From Fundidesulfovibrio agrisoli (GTDB lineage Bacteria > Desulfobacterota > Desulfovibrionia > Desulfovibrionales > Desulfovibrionaceae): 64,000 bases of DNA. Numbering within the stretch: position 1 is the first letter of the stretch; every line of letters starts with the position of its first letter. The notes under the pieces are model-generated. The model did no database searches and was not told where the DNA came from. It worked only from the letters and a program-made list of their open reading frames with translations. Of this stretch, positions 16,202-23,398 are shown piece after piece. The stretch spans positions 1 to 64,000 of the forward strand of contig NZ_JAKZKX010000021.1 in NCBI RefSeq assembly GCF_022808715.1, read 5' to 3'. Made by a program: the position numbers and the translations under genes.

Positions 16202-17326
16202 ATGAAACGCATCCTCACCTCCGTCAGCGCCGCCCTGCTCCTGTTGCCCCTGATCCTGCCCCAGGGCCTGGCCCTGCTGGGCGTCTCCCAAGGCCCCAAG
16301 GCCGTGGAGAACCGCCTCAAGACCCCGCTGCCCCCTCTTTCCCTGGCCGGGACCGACTTCAAGGCCTTCGCCAAGCAGTTGACCACCTCCTACGGGGAGA
16401 CCTTTCCCTTCCGCGACGACATGATCCGCGCGGCCAACCGCATCAAGCTGGCCCTGTTCCAGGAGTCGCCCTCCAAGAACGTGATCCTGGGCCGCGAGGG
16501 CTGGCTGTTCTTCAACATGGAGTCCGCCCTGGAGGACTGGCTCGGCGTGAACCTGCTCAGCCGCGAGGAGCTGGACGCCTTCTCGGCGGAGATGAAGGCC
16601 CGGCGCGACTGGCTGGCCGCCCGGGGCACGGCCCTGCTCCTGGTGATCGCGCCCAACAAGGCCAGCGTGTACGGGCAGTTCATGCCCCCGGCCATGCACA
16701 CGCTCTCCCCCGTGACCCGGCTGGACCAACTGGCCCAGGCCATGCGCGAGGCGGGCGTCCCCTTCCTGGACCTGCGCCCGGCCCTGACCAGCGCGGGCCA
16801 GGTGCGCCGCGCCTACTGGAAGACGGACACCCACTGGAACGGCTGGGGCGCGTTCCGGGGCAGCGCGGCCATCGTGGAGGCGCTGCGGGCGCGCTTCCCG
16901 CACATGCCGCCCCTGGCCGACGAGGAGTACCGCGCCCTGGAGTTCGAGACCCACGGCGGCGACCTCTCGGACATGCTCCTGCTCACCGACACCCTCACCG
17001 AGCGCGACATCGAGATGGAGCGTCTCTCCCCCTCCCTGGCCCACGCCGCCGGGCCTCCGGGCTACCCCAACCCGGCCATGCGCTCCGGGCGCGACATGGT
17101 GGTGCTCGAAACCGGGGACAAAACCCTGCCCAAGGCCGTCTTCTTCCGGGACTCCTTCTCCAGCACGGCCATTCCCTTCCTGTCGCAGCGCTTTTCGCGC
17201 AGCGTCTTCCTCTGGGAGCACACCTTCCAGCCCCAGATCATCGAGGCCGAAAAGCCCGACGTGGTCGTGATCGAGGCCGTGGAGCGCTACCTGCACCAGC
17301 CCTTCCGGCCGGTACCCCTGCCGTAG
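16202..17326 (+). CDS. AlgJ/AlgX-type SGNH acetyltransferase
   Basis: 374-residue protein with an N-terminal signal anchor (residues about 6-28) and a periplasmic SGNH-hydrolase-like domain of the AlgJ/AlgX family. The Asp-His pair is in KTDTHWNGWGA near residue 203, and the serine nucleophile is predicted in FFRDSFSS near residue 318. LGREGWLFF near the N-terminal third is another family landmark. Working with the upstream MBOAT protein it should transfer acetyl groups to a periplasmic glycan. The pair is a two-gene operon divergent from merR-fecR. Confidence 0.88.
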   Translation: MKRILTSVSAALLLLPLILPQGLALLGVSQGPKAVENRLKTPLPPLSLAGTDFKAFAKQLTTSYGETFPFRDDMIRAANRIKLALFQESPSKNVILGREGWLFFNMESALEDWLGVNLLSREELDAFSAEMKARRDWLAARGTALLLVIAPNKASVYGQFMPPAMHTLSPVTRLDQLAQAMREAGVPFLDLRPALTSAGQVRRAYWKTDTHWNGWGAFRGSAAIVEALRARFPHMPPLADEEYRALEFETHGGDLSDMLLLTDTLTERDIEMERLSPSLAHAAGPPGYPNPAMRSGRDMVVLETGDKTLPKAVFFRDSFSSTAIPFLSQRFSRSVFLWEHTFQPQIIEAEKPDVVVIEAVERYLHQPFRPVPLP

Positions 17327-17444
17327 CCACAGCGAGTTTCCTCGTCGCGCAGTCTTGATTTGACGAATTTGTCATTATTTGTTGAACTGGCCCCAGGCGA
17401 AGGGCCGCCCCTTCCATTTTGGAAATACCCTCAGGAGTCGTATC

Positions 17445-19253
17445 ATGAAGCTGTCGGTGAAGCTCTTCGGCGGATTCGGGATTGTGGTCTTGCTGGTCGT
17501 AGCGGTGGGCCTGTTCGCCATCTCCGAAATGGGGGCCATCCGCGCTGAAACCGACCAACTCGCCGGGGATTGGCTGCCAAGCATCACCCGGCTGGGGCAG
17601 ATCAACGAGGCCGTCCAGCAGTTCCGCCGCTACGAACTGGTACACATTCTCTCCACAGAGGAAGCCCAGATGCGCTCCTACGAAGCTCAGATGAAGCTTG
17701 CGAAGGAGAAGGCTTCAAAACTGCTGGCCGAGTACGAGAAGCTGGTCACCACTGAACAGGCCGAGGAGAGGGCCGGGCTCGACAAGTTCCTGGCACTCTG
17801 GAAGCGCTACCTGGAGCTGCACGAAAAGATCGCTAAGCTCTCCGAAATCAACCAGGCCAAGGCCGCCGAGGTGGCAACGGGCGAATCCGCGAAACTGATC
17901 CAGGAAGCCCTGGCCACCTTGAACGCGTTGGTGGATATGAACACCAAGGGCGGCGAGCAGAGCGCGGCCAAGGCATTGGAAATCTACTCCAGCGGCCGCG
18001 CCAAGCTGCTGCTGGCCATCGCGCTCTGCGCGGGCGCGGGCGCGGCCCTGGCCTTCTTCACAACGCGCAACGTGCGCGGCCAGCTCGGGGAGGACCCCGG
18101 CTACCTGGGCCAGGTGGCCGCCGAGGTGGCCGAGGGCAATCTGGACGTGGCCTTCAAGCCCGTCGAGGGCAAGGGCGGCGTCTACGCGGTGCTCATCCGC
18201 ATGGTGGGCACCCTGAAGGAGAAGATCGGCGAGGCCAACCAGAAGTCCGAGGACGCCGCCAAACAGGCCCAGGCCGCGCGGGAGGCCACCGCCGCCGCAG
18301 AGGAGGCCACCGCCAGGGCGGAGCGCGCCAAGGCCGAGGGCATGCTCCAGGCGGCGGGCAGGCTGGAGGACGTGGCCGAAGTGATTTCCTCCGCCTCGGA
18401 GGAGCTTTCCGCCCAGGTGGAGCAGTCCACGCGCGGGGCCGAGATGCAGACCGGGCGCGTGGCCGAGACCGCCACCGCCATGGAGCAGATGAACGCCACC
18501 GTGCTGGAGGTGGCCCGCAACGCCTCCCAGGCCGCCGAGACCTCCGAGCAGGCCAAGGGCCGCGCCCAGGAAGGGGCCAGGGCCGTGGACGAGGTGGTGC
18601 GCGAGATCGGCCTGGTGGCCAGACAGGCCGAGGAGCTCAAGGCCGACATGACCGGCCTGGGCGCGCAGGCCGAGGCCATCGGGCGCATCATGGGCGTGAT
18701 TTCCGACATCGCGGACCAGACCAACCTCCTGGCCCTCAACGCCGCCATCGAGGCCGCCCGCGCGGGCGATGCGGGCAGGGGCTTCGCGGTTGTGGCCGAC
18801 GAGGTGCGCAAGCTGGCCGAAAAGACCATGACCGCCACCAAGGAGGTGGGCGAGGCCATCCGGGGCATCCAGGAGGGCACCCGCTCCAACATCGCCAGCG
18901 TGGAGCGCACCGTGACCCTGGTGGGCAAGGCCACCTCCATCGCCAGCGCCTCGGGCGAGGCCCTGCGCTCCATCGTGGAGCTGGTGGACCGCAGCACGGA
19001 CCAGGTGCGCTCAATAGCCGCCGCCTCCGAGGAGCAGTCCGCCGCCAGCGAGGAGATCAACCACTCCGTGGAGGACATCAGCCGCATCTCCTCCGAAACT
19101 TCCGACGCCATGCGCCAGTCCGCCCAGGCCGTGGCCGAGCTGGCTTCCCAGGCCCAGGTGCTCTCCCGCCTCATCGAGGAGCTCCAGACCGAGGGTGGCG
19201 GCGCGGGCGGCAAAGCCCTCCCGGGCCGCAGGCACGCCGCGCTCGGCGTGTAA
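17445..19253 (+). CDS. Methyl-accepting chemotaxis protein
   Basis: 602-residue chemoreceptor. TM1 is at about residues 7-29; a helical periplasmic domain (about 30-185, rich in Lys/Glu/Ala, four-helix-bundle type) ends in TM2 near 192-212; an atypical HAMP-like linker follows. The cytoplasmic coiled coil carries the conserved tip [20 protein letters not shown] near 420 and [13 protein letters not shown]. No obvious C-terminal CheR-binding pentapeptide (it ends RRHAALGV). AGGAG lies nine bases before ATG 17445. Ligand unknown. It stands alone between the acetylation pair and leuA. Confidence 0.94.
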   Translation: MKLSVKLFGGFGIVVLLVVAVGLFAISEMGAIRAETDQLAGDWLPSITRLGQINEAVQQFRRYELVHILSTEEAQMRSYEAQMKLAKEKASKLLAEYEKLVTTEQAEERAGLDKFLALWKRYLELHEKIAKLSEINQAKAAEVATGESAKLIQEALATLNALVDMNTKGGEQSAAKALEIYSSGRAKLLLAIALCAGAGAALAFFTTRNVRGQLGEDPGYLGQVAAEVAEGNLDVAFKPVEGKGGVYAVLIRMVGTLKEKIGEANQKSEDAAKQAQAAREATAAAEEATARAERAKAEGMLQAAGRLEDVAEVISSASEELSAQVEQSTRGAEMQTGRVAETATAMEQMNATVLEVARNASQAAETSEQAKGRAQEGARAVDEVVREIGLVARQAEELKADMTGLGAQAEAIGRIMGVISDIADQTNLLALNAAIEAARAGDAGRGFAVVADEVRKLAEKTMTATKEVGEAIRGIQEGTRSNIASVERTVTLVGKATSIASASGEALRSIVELVDRSTDQVRSIAAASEEQSAASEEINHSVEDISRISSETSDAMRQSAQAVAELASQAQVLSRLIEELQTEGGGAGGKALPGRRHAALGV

Positions 19254-19275
19254 CCCCTTTCCATCACCCGCAATG

Positions 19276-19304
19276 TTGACAGCGGGGCGGAGGGTCCGTA
19301 TCGT
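19276..19304 (+). promoter_or_regulatory. Promoter of the leuA leader
   Basis: TTGACA at 19276-19281, 17-bp spacer, TATCGT at 19299-19304. The expected start site falls within a few bases of the ATG at 19311, leaving no room for a ribosome-binding site on the transcript. Confidence 0.6.
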
Positions 19305-19310
19305 GAGCCC

Positions 19311-19391
19311 ATGTTCACGACGCTGAGCCTCCGCCCCCGCTTCCTCGCGGCCCCCGCCGCCCTCTCGCTACCGCCCCTGGCGGTCTGTTAA
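19311..19391 (+). CDS. Candidate leucine-rich leader peptide of leuA
   Basis: A 26-residue frame with six leucines (CTG, CTC, CTC, CTC, CTA, CTG), including the CTA codon that is rare in such GC-rich DNA. It starts six bases after the proposed -10 element and ends at TAA 19389. Inside its end lies ACCGCC-CCT-GGCGGT (19370-19384), and ten bases on a T6 run (19395-19400); further on is a GCCGC-CAG-GCGGC hairpin (19431-19443) whose arms could pair with the first. This is the outline of a leucine attenuator, but the hairpin-to-T-run distance is long for an intrinsic terminator. No ribosome site is visible. Confidence 0.4.
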   Translation: MFTTLSLRPRFLAAPAALSLPPLAVC

Positions 19392-19479
19392 TCGTTTTTT
19401 CTTCCCTTATTCCGTTTTCGTCCCGTTCCAGCCGCCAGGCGGCATTGTTCCATGTGATCGACCGTGCAGGAGGTCCGCC

Positions 19480-19545
19480 ATGATCGACCGACGCCGACTA
19501 TCAGGCCCGAACCGCAGCCGTCCCCGTGCCGCTTCGCGCCGATAA
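19480..19545 (+). CDS. Short upstream frame before leuA
   Basis: A 21-residue arginine-rich frame (eight Arg) preceded by a near-perfect AGGAGGT seven bases before ATG 19480, and ending 23 bp before the leuA start. The leuA ATG itself has only a weak CCGGAG. Such a well-initiated frame could help feed ribosomes to leuA or act in control. It may equally be a chance match; nothing in the peptide suggests leucine sensing. Confidence 0.3.
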   Translation: MIDRRRLSGPNRSRPRAASRR

Positions 19546-19568
19546 CGCAGAAAACCCCGGAGTCATCC

Positions 19569-21269
19569 ATGCAGACCGCCCGTATGATCGAGAAATATCG
19601 CCCCTTCCCCGCCGTCGCCCTCAAGGGCCGCACCTGGCCCGACAAGACCATCGCCAAGGCCCCCGCGTGGCTCTCCACGGACCTGCGCGACGGCAACCAG
19701 GCCCTTTTCGACCCCTTGGACACCGCCTCCAAGCTCAAGCTGTTCAAGCTGCTGGTGGACATCGGCTTCAAGGAGATCGAGGTGGCCTTCCCCTCGGCCT
19801 CGCAGACCGACTTCGATTTCGTGCGCACCCTCATCGAGGGCGGCCACATCCCCCGCGACGTGACCATCTCCGTGCTGACCCAGGCCCGCGAGCACCTGAT
19901 CCGGCGCACCGTGGAGTCGCTCGAGGGCGCGCGCTCGGCCATCGTGCACATTTACGTGTCCACGGCCCCGGTGTTCCGCGAGGTGGTCTTCCAGAAGACG
20001 CCCGAGGAGGTCCGCCGCATGGCCGTGGAGGCCGTGCTCCTGACCCGCGAGCTCACCGCCGCCCAGCCCGGCACGGCCTGGACCCTGGAGTTCACCCCCG
20101 AGAACTTCACCGGCACCGAGCTGGAGTTCGCCCGCGACGTCTGCGACGACGTCACCGCCGCCTGGGGCGCCACCCCCGAGGACAAGGTGATCGTGAACCT
20201 GCCCGCCACCCTGGAGCTGGCCACGCCCAACGTCTACGCCGACCAGATCGAGTGGATGCACCGCAACCTGGCCCGGCGCGACAGCGTTGTCATCTCGGTG
20301 CACCCGCACAACGACCGCGGCTGCGCGGTGGCCGCCGCCGAGCTGGCCCAGCTGGCCGGGGCCGAGCGCGTGGAGGGCTGCCTGTTCGGCAACGGTGAGC
20401 GCACCGGCAACGCCGACCTGGTGACCCTGGCGCTCAACCTGCACACCCAGGGCATCGAGCCCGGGCTGGACTTCCGGCGCATGGCCGAGGTGACCGCCGC
20501 CATGGAGGAGCTCACCCGCCTGCCCGTGCACCCGCGCCACCCCTACGCGGGCGAGCTGGTGTTCACGGCCTTCTCCGGCTCCCACCAGGACGCCATCAAG
20601 AAGGGCTTCGCCGCGCGCACGCCCGAGTCGCTCTGGAACGTGCCCTACCTGCCCATCGACCCGGCGGACCTGGGGCGCGGCTACGAGGCCATCGTGCGGG
20701 TCAACGGCCAGTCCGGCAAGGGCGGCGTGGCCTACGTGATGGAGGCCACCTACGGGCTGGTGATGCCGCGCAGGCTCCAGGTGGAGTTCGCGGCCGCCGT
20801 GCAGCACCACGCCGACACCCACGGCGGCGAGATACCGCCCGAGACGCTCTGGAAGCTCTTCGCCCGCGAATACCTGGAGAAGACCAAGCCCATCCTCTAC
20901 GCCGGGCACCAGCTGGTGGACGTGCCAGGCCGCCAGGGCATCCGCCTGGAGGTCGGCGTCGGCAGGCGCACCGTCTGCGCCATGGGCGAGGGCAACGGCC
21001 CGCTGGACGCGGCCGTGCACGCCCTGGGGCTGCCGCTGCGCATCCACTCCTACGAGGAGCGGGCCATCGGGGTGGGAGCGGACGCCAGAGCCGCCTCCTT
21101 CGTGGAGGTCAGCCTGGACGGCGTGACCGGAAGCACATTCGGCGTGGGCCTGAGCCCCAACATCGTCACCTCGGCCATCCTTGCGGTGCTCTGCGGAGCC
21201 AACAGGCTCCTGGCGCGCCTGCCAAAGGACAAGCGCCAGGACGTGCTGGACATGCTGCTGGGGGAATAA
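19569..21269 (+). CDS. leuA: 2-isopropylmalate synthase
   Basis: 566-residue enzyme joining acetyl-CoA and 2-ketoisovalerate, the first step of leucine synthesis. The HMGL-type TIM barrel is at residues about 30-310, with STDLRDGNQALF (metal-binding Asp), VHPHNDRGCAVAAAEL (metal-binding histidines) and EGCLFGNGERTGNADL. The C-terminal part (about 430-560) is the LeuA dimer/regulatory domain for leucine feedback. Length and the KYRPFPAVALKGRTWPDKTI start place it in the longer yeast/actinobacterial-type LeuA branch. ATG 19569 gives the conserved N terminus. No other leu gene adjoins it; a possible attenuator lies upstream. Confidence 0.95.
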   Translation: MQTARMIEKYRPFPAVALKGRTWPDKTIAKAPAWLSTDLRDGNQALFDPLDTASKLKLFKLLVDIGFKEIEVAFPSASQTDFDFVRTLIEGGHIPRDVTISVLTQAREHLIRRTVESLEGARSAIVHIYVSTAPVFREVVFQKTPEEVRRMAVEAVLLTRELTAAQPGTAWTLEFTPENFTGTELEFARDVCDDVTAAWGATPEDKVIVNLPATLELATPNVYADQIEWMHRNLARRDSVVISVHPHNDRGCAVAAAELAQLAGAERVEGCLFGNGERTGNADLVTLALNLHTQGIEPGLDFRRMAEVTAAMEELTRLPVHPRHPYAGELVFTAFSGSHQDAIKKGFAARTPESLWNVPYLPIDPADLGRGYEAIVRVNGQSGKGGVAYVMEATYGLVMPRRLQVEFAAAVQHHADTHGGEIPPETLWKLFAREYLEKTKPILYAGHQLVDVPGRQGIRLEVGVGRRTVCAMGEGNGPLDAAVHALGLPLRIHSYEERAIGVGADARAASFVEVSLDGVTGSTFGVGLSPNIVTSAILAVLCGANRLLARLPKDKRQDVLDMLLGE

Positions 21270-21299
21270 CCCTGCGCGCCCCGGGCGCGAAGCGGAAAG

Positions 21300-21332
21300 G
21301 GAGTACAGAGGGCCGAAGGCCCTTTGCACTCC
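21300..21332 (+). terminator. Hairpin after leuA
   Basis: AGGGCC-GAA-GGCCCT with outer GGAGT/ACTCC pairing, 30 bp past the leuA stop, followed after some bases by CTTCTTTT (21337-21344). Plausible terminator, with a weak T-tract. Confidence 0.45.
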
Positions 21333-21370
21333 GGAGGCTTCTTTTGGCTGTGTGACAACGGGATGGAGAG

Positions 21371-21424
21371 GGCCTCCGGCGGCAAAAGGGAGTTCCTCCC
21401 TTTTGAATCCCTTATGGCTTCGCG
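21371..21424. repeat. CTCCGGCGGC element (copy E1)
   Basis: Starts GGCCTCCGGCGGC, then a hairpin AAAAGGGA-GTTCC-TCCCTTTT (21384-21404), then GAATCCCTTATGGCTTCGCG. Related copies are at 45651, 60976 and, inverted, 40187. The hairpin with A and T arms could terminate transcription in either direction between leuA and the convergent gene. Confidence 0.6.
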
Positions 21425-21537
21425 TCCCGGGCGGACGAACTTCGCAGGGATGTCCGGCCCCTCGGCCGCGCCGGGAAGCACCCGGCCAGAAAGCCCTGAC
21501 GAGAGTGAGCGGCCACACTGCCGCGATGAGCCGCGCC

Positions 21538-21628
21538 GGTTCCGGCCTCGGCCTCCGCAGCGCCGAGCTGGCCGATGTTCTTCAAATACAGCGGACAGTT
21601 CGGCGCTGCGGAGGCCGAGGCCGGAACC
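21538..21628. repeat. Palindrome with TCTTCAAAT loop (copy H2)
   Basis: Two 33-base arms (21538-21570 and 21596-21628) pair at 32 positions plus one G-T wobble, closing on a 25-base centre that contains the loop TCTTCAAAT (21579-21587) flanked by TGT/ACA. It lies between the convergent leuA and aldolase-family genes. Copies with the same loop and unrelated stems are at 45828 and 60875. Confidence 0.85.
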
Positions 21629-21697
21629 TACAACCCCATCATTCTTCAGCGGCCAAAGGGCATTGTCCTTTGGCCGCTGCGTCGTAACGAGGGTTCT

Positions 21698-22495
21698 TTA
21701 TTCCCCCAGCCCGGCCAGGGCGTCCTCCAAGTCTCCGCCGTCGTGCACGATCTTGCCCAGGGCCTGCAGCAGGCGGGTGGGGTCCTTGTGCTGGAAGATG
21801 TTGCGGCCCACCGACAGGCCGGAACCGCCCGCCTGGATCGAATCCGCAACCATGCGCAGGAAGTCCCTGGTGGTGGGGGTCTTGGGCCCGCCGGCGATCA
21901 GCACGGGCACCCGCGCTCCGGCCACCACGCGGGCGAAGCTCTCGGGGTCCCCGGTGTAGGGCACCTTGACCATATCCGCGCCGAGCTCCATGCCCACGCG
22001 GGCGCAGTGGGCCACCACCTCGGGGTCGAACTCGTTCTTGATCTTGGGGCCGCGCCCGTAGACCATGGCCAGCACCGGGATGCCCCAGCGCGCGGCCTCG
22101 CGGCTGATGCGCCCCATGTCCGCCAGCATGTCCCGCTCGGACTCGTCGCCCAGGTTCAGGTGCACGCTCACGGCGTCCGCGCCCAACTGCACGGCCTCCT
22201 CCACTTCGCAGACCAGGGTCTTGGCCCCGGGGAAGGGCGAGAGCGAGGTGGAGGCCGAAAGATGCACGATCAGGCCGATGTCGCGGCCGCGCGCCCTGTG
22301 CCCGCAGGGCACCACGCCCTTGTGCATGAGCACGGCGTTGGCCCCGCCCTCCACGATCTTGGTCACGGTGTCGCGCATGTCGATGATGCCGTCGATGGGG
22401 CCCACGGTGACGCCGTGGTCCAGGGGCACGATGATGGCCCGGCCGGTGTCGCGGTTGATGATGCGTTCGAGGCGGATGGTTTTGCCGATGTGCAT
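21698..22495 (-). CDS. 2-amino-3,7-dideoxy-D-threo-hept-6-ulosonate synthase (class I aldolase family)
   Basis: 265-residue DeoC/LacD-type class I aldolase. [17 protein letters not shown], the Schiff-base lysine candidate in [10 protein letters not shown], and PVLIAGGPK with [11 protein letters not shown] follow the archaeal FBA-I/ADTH-synthase pattern. In methanogens and Desulfovibrio this enzyme makes the precursor of 3-dehydroquinate, replacing DAHP synthase. A class I fructose-bisphosphate aldolase is the alternative. The Tyr-rich leader and terminator just upstream favour the aromatic role. AGGAG precedes ATG 22495. The second-step gene (3-dehydroquinate synthase II) is not adjacent. Confidence 0.87.
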   Translation of the reverse strand: MHIGKTIRLERIINRDTGRAIIVPLDHGVTVGPIDGIIDMRDTVTKIVEGGANAVLMHKGVVPCGHRARGRDIGLIVHLSASTSLSPFPGAKTLVCEVEEAVQLGADAVSVHLNLGDESERDMLADMGRISREAARWGIPVLAMVYGRGPKIKNEFDPEVVAHCARVGMELGADMVKVPYTGDPESFARVVAGARVPVLIAGGPKTPTTRDFLRMVADSIQAGGSGLSVGRNIFQHKDPTRLLQALGKIVHDGGDLEDALAGLGE

Positions 22496-22540
22496 GGTGT
22501 TTGCTCCTGGCCTTTCCCGGCCCATGACGCCCGCGCCACG

Positions 22541-22572
22541 AAAAAGGGCCGCGAACGTCGTGTTCGCGGCCC
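22541..22572 (-). terminator. Attenuator terminator before the aromatic pathway gene
   Basis: On the minus strand a perfect 11-bp GC-rich stem (22572-22562 with 22556-22546), 5-base loop, followed at once by TTTTT (22545-22541). It lies between the Tyr-rich leader and the aldolase-family gene, 46 bases before its start. Its 5' arm also contains CCGCGAAC, complementary to GTTCGCGG in the leader, the alternative antiterminator pairing. Confidence 0.85.
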
Positions 22573-22600
22573 TGTGGAAAGAGCGCTGCTTGGGTTGATC

Positions 22601-22687
22601 CTACTGGAGTACGCTCCGCCACGCCCCGCGAACGCGGACCCCGTAGGAATAATAATACTGGCTGCCGTGGGCGTGGGTATTGCGCAT
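22601..22687 (-). CDS. Tyrosine-rich leader peptide
   Basis: 28-residue frame beginning with ATG at 22687 and ending TAG at 22601. Codons 11-15 read Tyr-Tyr-Tyr-Ser-Tyr (TAT TAT TAT TCC TAC) and a Trp codon follows at 23. Just after the Tyr codons is CCGCG-TT-CGCGG (22637-22626), a small hairpin; its GTTCGCGG half can instead pair with the 5' arm of the downstream terminator. Stalling on Tyr codons would free that half and block termination. No ribosome site is seen; the ATG is seven bases past the proposed -10. Ends 29 bases before the terminator. Confidence 0.8.
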   Translation of the reverse strand: MRNTHAHGSQYYYSYGVRVRGAWRSVLQ

Positions 22688-22694
22688 GGATGAC

Positions 22695-22724
22695 GGTTTA
22701 GTCATGGTGGGGCGCAACTGTCAA
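22695..22724 (-). promoter_or_regulatory. Promoter of the tyrosine leader
   Basis: On the minus strand TTGACA (22724-22719), 18-bp spacer, TAAACC (22700-22695). The -35 is perfect and the -10 weak. The start site would fall at or next to the leader ATG at 22687. Confidence 0.55.
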
Positions 22725-22739
22725 GCCGTGGAGGTTCCG

Positions 22740-22970
22740 ATGCGTCTTTTCGTCTGCGTAGCGCTTTCCGCACTTCTGCTGGGCTGCTCCGGCCAGCCCA
22801 AGGTGGTCAACCCCAACAAGCCGGGCACCGCCGCCCAGGCCGACTACGACGAATGCCGGGGCCGGGCCGCCGTGGCCACCGCCATGCCCGGCGTGAAGGA
22901 CCCCGAGACGGCCATGCAGAAGGCCCTGGACGAATGCATGAAGGCCCGCGGCTACGAGGTGACGAACTAG
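22740..22970 (+). CDS. Small lipoprotein
   Basis: 76-residue predicted lipoprotein with lipobox ALLLGC (Cys16) followed by SGQPKVV. The mature part, about 60 residues, is mostly polar and carries two more cysteines in DECRGRAA and LDECMKARGYEV; the repeated D-E-C spacing suggests an internal disulfide or helical hairpin. GGAGG lies five bases before ATG 22740. Similar small lipoproteins ending in a CMxxRGY motif are common in proteobacteria; function unknown. It diverges from the Tyr leader, whose promoter overlaps the start region. Confidence 0.75.
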   Translation: MRLFVCVALSALLLGCSGQPKVVNPNKPGTAAQADYDECRGRAAVATAMPGVKDPETAMQKALDECMKARGYEVTN

Positions 22971-23121
22971 CGCCCCCCGGGAATCACCTGCGGGCCGTCC
23001 GGCCCAGCGTCGTAAGCGCACCGGAAAGCGGTTCGCTCGGCAGTCGTGCCGAATCTGTCTTGGCCACGGCGCCCGGCTGTTCAGACTGACGGGATGCCGC
23101 GACACCGGGGAGGAGGCCTCC

Positions 23122-23358
23122 ATGAAGGTCACAGTCGAATTGGTGGGCCATTTGGGGCGCAACCGCCCCGCCGGGCACGCGCCCGCCCGGTCCGAGACAC
23201 TGCCCGAGGGCGCGACCCTGGGCGAGCTGCTGGCCCTGCTGGGCTTTGCCGATGCGGGCGAGCTGATCGCCATCCAGGACGGAGCCCCCGCCAGCCCCGG
23301 CACCCCCCTGCGCGACGGCGCGGAGATACGCCTTATTCCCATGGTTGACGGAGGCTGA
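23122..23358 (+). CDS. moaD: MoaD/ThiS-type sulfur carrier
   Basis: 78-residue ubiquitin-fold protein ending in Gly-Gly (PMVDGG), the C terminus that is thiocarboxylated in MoaD and ThiS. TLPEGATLGELLALLGF and DGAEIRLIPMVDGG match the family. Adjacency to moaA and two moeA genes favours a role as the small subunit of molybdopterin synthase, although no moaE is in the window. The start has AGGAGG directly followed by CCTCC, so the ribosome site could fold on itself. A small hairpin TCGGCA-GTCG-TGCCGA sits about 70 bp upstream. Confidence 0.82.
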   Translation: MKVTVELVGHLGRNRPAGHAPARSETLPEGATLGELLALLGFADAGELIAIQDGAPASPGTPLRDGAEIRLIPMVDGG

Positions 23359-23398
23359 GACCTTCCCTTTGTGTCAATGATGGCATATCCTTTTCTCC

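Noticed and set aside
19254-19568. T-box riboswitch upstream of leuA
   Set aside because: No AGGGTGGNACCGCG-type box or specifier loop can be found; the Leu-rich short frame is a better explanation.
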